Origin: CAIWHR01 sp963734575
Lineage (GTDB): Bacteria; Pseudomonadota; Gammaproteobacteria; Burkholderiales; Casimicrobiaceae
Direction of reading: 5' to 3'
Length of the DNA: 64,000 nt
Assembly (NCBI GenBank): GCA_963734575.1
Contig: CAVTHT010000008.1
Span: 186,001-250,000 of the forward strand
In this document: one piece after another, positions 57,594 to 64,000 of the stretch
Position numbering within the stretch: position 1 is the stretch's first letter
Layout of the letters: each line of letters starts with the position of its first letter
The notes under the pieces: model-generated
Told to the model about the DNA's origin: nothing
The model's database searches: none
What the model saw: only the letters and a program-made list of their open reading frames with translations
Translations under genes and position numbers: made by a program

Positions 57594-59450
57594 TCAGCGC
57601 CAGGCATCGCGCAGCGTGACGGCGCGGTTGAAGACCGGTGTGCCGGCACGGTGGTCCTCGAGATCGGCCACGAAGTAACCGTGGCGCTCGAACTGGAACC
57701 GCTCTTCGGGTGCCGCCGCGGCGAGCGCCGGCTCGACGTATGCGGTGATCACGCGCTTGGAGTCGGGATTGAGGTCGTCGATGATAGCTCCGCTCCACCG
57801 CTGCGCCCTCCTCTTCGTCCTCGCCGGCGAGCACCGTCGGGCGGTCGAGCGCGACCGGAGCGGACACCGCGGTGCGATCCGCGATCTCGTCCGTCGCGGT
57901 GCCGGGATAAGGCACGCGGAACAGACGATCATAGAGCCGCACCTCGGCAGGCAGCGCGTCCGCGGCGGCGAGCCAATGGATGTTGCCCTTCACCTTGCGC
58001 GTGTCGGCGCCCGGCGTGCCGCTGCGCGTCGCGGGATCGTACGTGCAGTGCACCGCAACGACCTTGCCCGTGGCATCTCGGTCGACGCCCGTGCAACGCA
58101 CGATGTAGGCATAACGCAGCCGCACCTCTGCGCCGGGGCTCAGGCGGAAATAGCCCTTGGGCGGCACTTCGGCGAAGTCGTCGCGCTCGATCCACAGCTC
58201 GCGCGCGAACGGCAGCACGCGCCGGCCGAGCTCCGCGTGCTGCGGGTGATTGGGCGCGAAGCACTCCTCGTGCGCGCCAGCCGGGTAGTTGTCGATCACG
58301 AGCTTCAGCGGATCGAGCACCGCGATGCGCCGCTGCGCACTCGCGTTGAGATCCTCGCGCATGCAGTCCTCGAGCACGCTCATGTCGATCCAGGAGTCGG
58401 ACTTCGTCACGCCGATGCGCTCTGCGAACAGGCGGAACCCCTCCGGCGTGAAGCCTCGCCGGCGCGCGCCGACGAGCGTCGGCATGCGCGGGTCGTCCCA
58501 ACCGTCGACGTGACCGTGCGACACGAGCTCGATGAGCTTGCGCTTCGACAGCACCACGTACGTGAGGTTGAGGCGCGCGAACTCGTACTGCTGCGGCAGC
58601 GGGCGCTCGAGCAGGCCGCCGTCGGCAAGATGCTCGATGATCCAGTCGTACAGCGGGCGATGGTCCTGGAATTCGAGCGTGCAGATGGAGTGCGTGATGC
58701 GCTCCAGCGCGTCCGAGATGCAGTGGGTGTAGTCGTACAGCGGATAGATGCACCACTTGTCGCCGGTGCGGTGATGCGTCGCGTGCCGGATGCGATAGAT
58801 GGCCGGGTCCCGCATGTTCACGTTCGGACTGGCCATGTCGATGCGCAGCCGCAGGACGTGCGCACCGTCCGGGAACTCGCCGGCCCGCATGCGCCGGAAA
58901 AGATCGAGGTTTTCGGCGACGCTGCGGTCGCGATACGGACTCGCCCGGCCCGCCTCCGTCAGCGTGCCGCGCGACGCGCGCATCTCCGCCGCCGACTGGC
59001 TGTCGACGTACGCGAGGCCCTGCTCGATGAACCATTCGGCGAAGCGGTAGAGCCGGTCGTAATAGTCGGACGCGTGATAGCGATGGGCACCCCAGTCGAA
59101 ACCGAGCCAGTGCACGGCGGCGGCGATGGAGTCCTCGTACTCGACGTCCTCCTTGACCGGGTTCGTATCGTCGAAGCGCAGGTGACAGCGTCCGCCGTTC
59201 TCCTGCGCCAGGCCGAAGTTGAGGCAGATCGATTTCGCGTGCCCGTAATGCAGGTACCCGTTCGGCTCGGGAGGGAATCGCGTGAAGACACGACCGCCGT
59301 ATTTCCCGGTGCGGTTGTCCTCGGCGATGATGGCGCGCAGGAAATTCGAGCCAGGCAGGGGTCGGAGCGTTCCGCGGCGTTGCGCGCACGTGGCGACGCC
59401 CCCGGTCGACGTTCCACGGCAGTCCCGTCTTGTGGCGGTGCAGCATTCAT
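57594..59450 (-). CDS. glnS: glutaminyl-tRNA synthetase, frameshifted
   Basis: About 618 residues including a short Pro/Arg-rich lead; two indels (near 59350 and 57790). ATG 59450 gives MNAAPPQDG. Class I motifs: FPPEPNGYLHYGHAKSICLN (HIGH equivalent) and YVVLSKRKLIELV (KMSKS equivalent). The catalytic part contains LRFDDTNPVKEDVEYEDSI, and the anticodon-binding barrels end PVFNRAVTLRDAWR. It charges tRNA-Gln directly, as in other beta- and gammaproteobacteria. Upstream lies a region with DnaA-box-like repeats. Confidence 0.95.
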
Positions 59451-59604
59451 TGCGGTTTGTTCATGAACAAGCGGTCCGATCCAGCATTCTAACCGTGCCG
59501 CCCCGAGTCGTCTTTGCGTCGTTTCCCAGCGCCAGGTGCCGGCAGCGCGGGAAGCCGCGCCGCGCGGGCCTTCCGCGCGGGTAACAATTTCACGGTTCCG
59601 CGGC

Positions 59605-59639
59605 TTTTCCACAAAACGTGTGGATAGAAGTGTGGATAT
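59605..59639. promoter_or_regulatory. three DnaA-box-like 9-mers
   Basis: TTTTCCACA (59605-59613), TGTGGATAG (59619-59627) and TGTGGATAT (59631-59639). Each matches the DnaA box TTATCCACA or its complement at 8 of 9 positions, the first inverted to the other two. They lie in the glnS-xseA divergent gap; no AT-rich unwinding element is next to them. The rest of the 405-base gap holds no gene I can support. Confidence 0.5.
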
Positions 59640-59855
59640 CCTGTACACAGGCGCGCTAAGTCATCGGCCCGCCGTAGAATTCATTGCCGTGCCCAAAATA
59701 GAGACGTGAAAAATTACTTTTATTTCAAGCGGTTGACGTTCGCGCCGTGCACGCTGCGGCGATGCACCACGCCGGGCCGATGCAGTGGATCGAATGGGGG
59801 GCCGCACGCGCCGGTAGGGCGGGTCGTCCTGGACATTCGTCGCTGGGCACGTCTT

Positions 59856-61240
59856 TTGTCTAGCCCACGCCTTCCCCCGCAGCTCGATTTCGGCGACCGC
59901 GAGGCAACGCCGCCGGCGCCCGGCACACCCGTGGTGCTGCCGGTGTCGCTGCTCGTCAGCTCGGCCCGGCTGCTCCTCGAGCGGCATCTCGGACTCGCCT
60001 GGGTGAGCGGCGAGATCTCCAACTTCACCCGGGCCGCTTCGGGGCACTGCTATTTCAATCTGAAGGACGCCAAGGCCCAGGTGCGGTGCGTGTTCTTCCG
60101 GCACAAGGCCCAGCTCACGGCCTTCACTTTGAAGGACGGCGTGCAGGTCGAGCTGCGCGCCACGCCGTCGATCTACGAGGCGCGCGGCGAGTTCCAGCTC
60201 AATGTCGAGACCATTCGCCTCGCCGGGATCGGCCGGCTGTACGAGCGTTTCGCAGAGCTCAAGGCGCGGCTCGCCGCCGCCGGCTGGTTCGCGGAGGAGC
60301 GCAAGAAGCCGGTGCCGGCGCATGCGCGGGCGATCGGCATCGTCACGTCGCTGCGTGCTGCCGCGCTGCACGACGTGCTGACCACGTTGCGTCGCCGCTG
60401 GCCGGCCATGCCGGTGATCGTGTATCCGGCCGCAGTGCAGGGGACCGGTGCCGCCGCGCGAGATCGCGACCGCCATCCGGATCGCCAACGCCCGCGCCGA
60501 GGTCGACGTCCTGGTCGTGTGCCGCGGCGGCGGCTCCATCGAGGATCTGTGGCCGTTCAACGAGGAAGTCGTCGCGCGCGCGATCTTCGAATCGCTCCTG
60601 CCGGTCATCTCGGGCGTCGGCCACGAGACGGACTTCACGATCTGCGATTTCGTGGCCGACGTGCGCGCGCCCACGCCGACCGCCGCCGCGGTGCTCGTCG
60701 CGCCCGATGGCGACGGGATTGAAGCGCGCGGTCGCAACGCACGCAGCACGCTGGCGTGCCAATGCCTACCGCGCCCTCGAAGTGCGCATGCAGCGCGTCG
60801 ATGCGGCTGCGCGCCGCCTGACGCATCCGGCCGCTCGCCTCGCGCAGCGGCAGCAGGAGCTCGAGCGCCTGGCGCAGCGCCTGGTGCGGTGCCAGGCGCA
60901 TCGCATGCGCCGGCTCCGCGAGCGCGAAGCAGCGGCGCGGCAGTCCTTCGCATGGCGATTGCGCAGGCCATTGCCGCAGTGCGCGCCGCTGGTGCAGGCG
61001 AAGGATTCGTTCCTGCGCATGACGGGCGAGCGCGTCGGCCGGCTCGAACACAAGCTCGCGTCGCTGCAGCAGAATCTCGAGCACCTCGATCCGACTGCGG
61101 TGCTGGAGCGCGGCTACGCGATCGTGAGCACCGGCGACGGGCGCATCGTCACCGATGCAGCGGAGGTGCGCAGCGGCGACGACGTCGCGCTGACCTTCGC
61201 GCGCGGCAACGCGAAGGCGAGGATCCTCGACCGCGACTGA
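59856..61240 (+). CDS. xseA: exodeoxyribonuclease VII large subunit, frameshifted
   Basis: About 460 residues; two indels (near 60455 and 60722). OB-fold: LAWVSGEISNFTRAASGHCY then FNLKDAKAQVRCVFFRHKA. Catalytic core: ARAIGIVTSLRAAALHDVLTT and, after the frameshift, VLVVCRGGGSIEDLWPFNEE and ISGVGHETDFTICDFVADVR (GHE-D motif). A long coiled coil follows; it ends TDAAEVRSGDDVALTFARG. The start is uncertain: TTG 59856 fits the family N-terminus, but the frame is open to an ATG at 59706. Acts with XseB on single-stranded DNA; xseB is not here. Confidence 0.93.
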
Positions 61241-61278
61241 ACGCGCCGCAACGAGCGCGCCTGCCTCTTTTAGGGAAC

Positions 61279-62442
61279 CTAGGCTTCGTCGGGCTCGGGG
61301 TCGTCGACGACGGCCGCCCGCCGCAGCGCCTCGACGACGTGCGGCGGTGCGTGCGCCGCGATGCGCGGCGTTGCGGTGACGACATCGGCGTTCTGCGCGC
61401 GATGGCGCAAGGCGTGATCCATGAGCACGATGGCCATCATGGCCTCGGCGATCGGCGTCGCGCGGATGCCGACGCACGGATCGTGGCGCCCGTGGGTGTT
61501 GACGACGACCGGCTGCCCGTTGCGGTCGATGGAACGACGGTCGAGGCGCACCGACGACGTGGGTTTCACCGCGATCGACACGACGATGTCCTGCCCCGTC
61601 GAGATGCCGGCGAGAATGCCTCCGGCCTGGTTGCCGAGGAAGCCTTCCGGCGTCATCTCGTCGGTGTGCTCGGTGCCCGACTGCGCCACCGATGCGAAGC
61701 CGGCGCCGATCTCCACGCCCTTGACGGCATTGATGCCCATCATCGCGTGTGCGAGGTCGGCGTCGAGCCGGCCGTACACGGGCTCGCCCCAGCCGACCGG
61801 CACGCCCGACGCATGTACGGTGATGCGCGCGCCGCACGAGTCGCCGGATTTGCGCAGCCGGTCCATGAAGCGCTCGAGTTCCGGCGCCATGCTTCCGTTC
61901 GCGATGAAGAACGGATTCGCGTGCACGTGCTCCCAGCCCTCGAACGGCACCACCACCGGACCGATCTGCGCGAGGCAGCCGCGGATCGTCACGCCGTAGC
62001 GCTCGTGCAGCCATTTGCGCGCAATGGCGCCGGCGGCGACGCGGACGGCGGTCTCGCGCGCGGACTGCCGGCCGCCACCGCGATAGTCGCGGATGCCGTA
62101 CTTCTGCCAGTACGTGTAGTCGCCGTGACCGGGCCGGAACGTCTCCGCAATGTTGGCGTAGTCACGGCTGCGCGCATCCTCGTTGCGGATCAGAAGCGCG
62201 ATCGGCGTGCCCGTCGTGCGGCCCTCGAACACGCCGGACAGGATCTCGACGGTGTCGCTCTCGCGGCGCTGCGTGACGTGCCGGGACGTGCCTGGCTTGC
62301 GGCGATCGAGATCGCGCTGGATGTCTTCCGTCGTCAGCGCCATGCCCGGCGGACAGCCATCCACGACGCAGCCGATCGCCGGGCCGTGCGATTCGCCGAA
62401 CGAAGTGACGCAGTAGAGCGTGCCGAGCGTGTTGCCGGACAT
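61279..62442 (-). CDS. aroC: chorismate synthase
   Basis: 387 residues from ATG 62442, intact. It makes chorismate from EPSP with reduced FMN, the last shikimate step. Signatures: MSGNTLGTLYCVTSFGESHG (GESHG), RPGHGDYTYWQKYGIRDYRG, GGRQSARETAVRVAAGAIA and the late NGQPVVVNTHGRHDPCVGIR. The C-terminal tail runs on to VVDDPEPDEA, acidic and probably disordered. It converges on xseA and diverges from the sirtuin gene by about 100 bases. Confidence 0.97.
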   Translation of the reverse strand: MSGNTLGTLYCVTSFGESHGPAIGCVVDGCPPGMALTTEDIQRDLDRRKPGTSRHVTQRRESDTVEILSGVFEGRTTGTPIALLIRNEDARSRDYANIAETFRPGHGDYTYWQKYGIRDYRGGGRQSARETAVRVAAGAIARKWLHERYGVTIRGCLAQIGPVVVPFEGWEHVHANPFFIANGSMAPELERFMDRLRKSGDSCGARITVHASGVPVGWGEPVYGRLDADLAHAMMGINAVKGVEIGAGFASVAQSGTEHTDEMTPEGFLGNQAGGILAGISTGQDIVVSIAVKPTSSVRLDRRSIDRNGQPVVVNTHGRHDPCVGIRATPIAEAMMAIVLMDHALRHRAQNADVVTATPRIAAHAPPHVVEALRRAAVVDDPEPDEA

Positions 62443-62540
62443 GAGGTACCCGCGGAAGAGTTCGCGCGGCGCGAAAGGATCGCAGTCGAGTGTAGCATGC
62501 ACCCTCGTATCACTTTCCGCGGCACGCCGGTCGACGACGC

Positions 62541-63332
62541 GTGATGATCCCCGACGAGCTCGCGCGCGCATTGCGCAACGCGCGGCATCCCGTTGCCCTT
62601 ACCGGCGCCGGTATTTCGGCCGAGTCCGGCGTGCCCACCTTCCGCGATGCCCTGACCGGGTTGTGGGCGCGATTCGACCCGCGCGAGCTCGCGACGCCGG
62701 GCGCGTTCGCGCGCAATCCGCGTCTCGTGTGGGACTGGTATGCGTGGCGGCGCGAACGGGTCGCGAGCGCGCTACCCAACGCGGGGCACCGCGCGCTGGT
62801 CGCGCTCGAGCAGCGCGTGCCGGGTTTCCTGCTCGTCACCCAGAACGTCGACGGGTTGCACGCTGCGGCCGGCAGCCGTCGCCTGGTCGAACTGCACGGC
62901 AACATCGCGCGCGTGCGATGCAGCCGCGAAGGCACGATCGTGGATGCCTGGAGCGACGACGGCGCCGAGGCTCCGCGCTGCCCTTCGTGCGGCGCGTACC
63001 TGCGTCCGGACGTCGTCTGGTTCGAGGAGGCCCTTCCGGCGCAAGCGCTCGCGCAGGCCGAGGCGGCGGCGCGCTCCTGCGACGTGATGCTCGTCGTCGG
63101 AACGTCGGCGGAGGTCTATCCCGCCGCGGCATTGCCGCGCTACGCGCAGCAGGCCGGTGCGGCCGTCGTCGAAATCAACACCGCGGCGACGGCGCTATCG
63201 GACTCCGCCGATTACGTCCTGCGCGCGTCTGCAGCGCAGGCCCTTCCGGCGCTCGTGCAAGCAGCCTATGGCGCGCCGCTGTCATCGGGCGACGCACCGG
63301 CGCGCGCGCCTGGCGGCAGCGGCGAAACATAG
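62541..63332 (+). CDS. NAD-dependent protein deacylase, sirtuin class III type
   Basis: 263 residues from GTG 62541 (ATG 62544 is next). Rossmann motifs: PVALTGAGISAESGVPTFRD, LLVTQNVDGLHAAAG and VELHGNIA (catalytic His). WYAWRRERV carries the Y-x-x-R pair that marks desuccinylase/demalonylase-type sirtuins. Zinc Cys: the second pair PRCPSCG is present, but the first site has a single Cys (VRCSREG), so the ligand set looks incomplete. A CobB-like regulator of lysine acylation. Its end overlaps the convergent membrane-protein gene by 67 bases. Confidence 0.92.
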   Translation: MMIPDELARALRNARHPVALTGAGISAESGVPTFRDALTGLWARFDPRELATPGAFARNPRLVWDWYAWRRERVASALPNAGHRALVALEQRVPGFLLVTQNVDGLHAAAGSRRLVELHGNIARVRCSREGTIVDAWSDDGAEAPRCPSCGAYLRPDVVWFEEALPAQALAQAEAAARSCDVMLVVGTSAEVYPAAALPRYAQQAGAAVVEINTAATALSDSADYVLRASAAQALPALVQAAYGAPLSSGDAPARAPGGSGET

Positions 63333-64000
63333 CCGATCAGCAACAGGAGCGTGCCGACGCCGAGGAACGCGACGACGCGGGGCAGTCCGGCGAGGCCACC
63401 GAGATCGATCAGGAAGAGCTTCGCCACCACGACGGCCAGCAGTGCGGCCCCGACCATCCACAGCGGGCCGCAGGTTGCGCTTCGCCGCAACGAACATGAG
63501 TGTCGCGCCGGTGACGCTCCATGCGAGCGTCAGGCTGGCCTGCAGCGGTTTCGACCCGAGGAGCGCCGGCAGATCCCAGGGAATGTCACCCCAGTGATGC
63601 CCGATGCGCAGGAGGGCGCCGTTGAGCGACAGGAAGATGCCCACGCCGAGCAGCGCGTAACGCGCGCGCTCGTCGACCCCGGGATGGATGGCGCTCCACC
63701 GGAAGAGCACGAGCAGCGCCGCGGCGAGGGTGATGTCCAGCGGATTGGCCAGAGGAAAGTACGGCAGCGGGTAGGGCTCCCCGGGCGAGAGCAGGTTCAC
63801 GAGCAGCACCCACAGCATGAGCAGGATCGCGATCGGCACGGCGGCGTGCAGCGCATACGCGCGGCCGTGGCGATCGAAGGGCCAGCGCAGCGCAGCGCGT
63901 GCTCGCGGCGCCAGCGCGAGATACACGATCGCCGGCATCGCCGCGGCGCACGCGACCCACACCGTGTCGTCCGCCGTGATGCGCCCGACCCACTCGCTCA
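63266..64000 (-). CDS. DUF2339 multi-pass membrane protein, partial at window edge, frameshifted
   Basis: Only the C-terminal about 245 residues are in the window; the gene runs past 64000. Several hydrophobic helices are visible (HAAVPIAILLMLWVLLVNLL, NPLDITLAAALLVLF, YALLGVGIFLSLNGALLRIG, SLTLAWSVTGATLMFVAAKR). After an indel near 63480 the frame continues PLWMVGAALLAVVVAKLFLI then LPRVVAFLGVGTLLLLIGY, the usual DUF2339 end. Function unknown. It is convergent with the sirtuin gene. Confidence 0.75.

Noticed and set aside
59605..59650. The DnaA-box cluster as the replication origin
   Set aside because: No dnaA, dnaN, rpmH, rnpA or gid genes are nearby and no AT-rich unwinding region adjoins it.

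Overview
The window looks like a stretch of a high-GC betaproteobacterial chromosome. Four things point that way: the order exbB-exbD-lpxK-Trm112-kdsB-adk, a tmRNA whose tag reads ANDETYALAA, a pyrophosphate-type phosphofructokinase beside a membrane pyrophosphatase, and a PEP-CTERM-like tail on a secreted protease. I cannot name a genus. No insertion sequence, prophage, CRISPR array or rRNA was seen, and tmRNA is the only RNA gene found.

Layout. 0.1-7.3 kb: small conserved or hypothetical genes (DUF488, a YqjD/ElaB-type anchor protein, carbonic anhydrase, a phasin-like pair) and signalling proteins (a degenerate receiver, a single-domain response regulator, a PAS/histidine-kinase-like protein, a small winged-helix protein). 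7.4-18.6 kb: a compact nonribosomal peptide locus, made of a phosphopantetheinyl transferase divergent from three translationally coupled genes (MOP-type flippase, truncated adenylation-carrier protein, and a 2413-residue C-A-T-C-A-T-TE synthetase). 18.7-23 kb: a PEP-CTERM metalloprotease, tmRNA, GDP-mannose pyrophosphorylase and an EamA transporter. 23-27.5 kb: mfd and a metallo-beta-lactamase-fold hydrolase. 27.5-37.6 kb: two YceI proteins, cytochrome b561, MarC, an M13 peptidase, LrgA/LrgB, a type II NADH dehydrogenase, an RlmK-like methyltransferase and gamma-glutamyltransferase. 37.8-43.4 kb: small proteins, then H+-pyrophosphatase, a DsbA-fold isomerase and PPi-phosphofructokinase. 43.5-51.2 kb: a glycosyltransferase and the adk/kdsB/lpxK/exbDB run, a YihY protein, and a phosphate transporter with its DUF47 partner. 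51.4-64 kb: msrA, an MFS transporter, pdxH, TraB/GumN, a SWIB-domain histone-like protein, a GST, htpX, glnS, xseA, aroC, a sirtuin and a partial DUF2339 membrane protein.

The peptide locus is the most likely source of something undescribed. The loading protein has lost the C-terminal adenylation subdomain. The two modules read as a glutamine-like code and a code I do not recognise. The terminal thioesterase has Cys in place of the nucleophilic Ser and seems to lack the usual His. Export could be by the coupled flippase.

Sequence quality is uneven. The 11 kb peptide locus and 44.6-51.2 kb have no frameshift, whereas 28.2-37.6 kb has one roughly every 50-150 bases in conserved genes. Many are an extra C after a G. 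I treat these genes as real but indel-damaged in the assembly. Spans given for such genes run from true start to true stop across the frameshifts.
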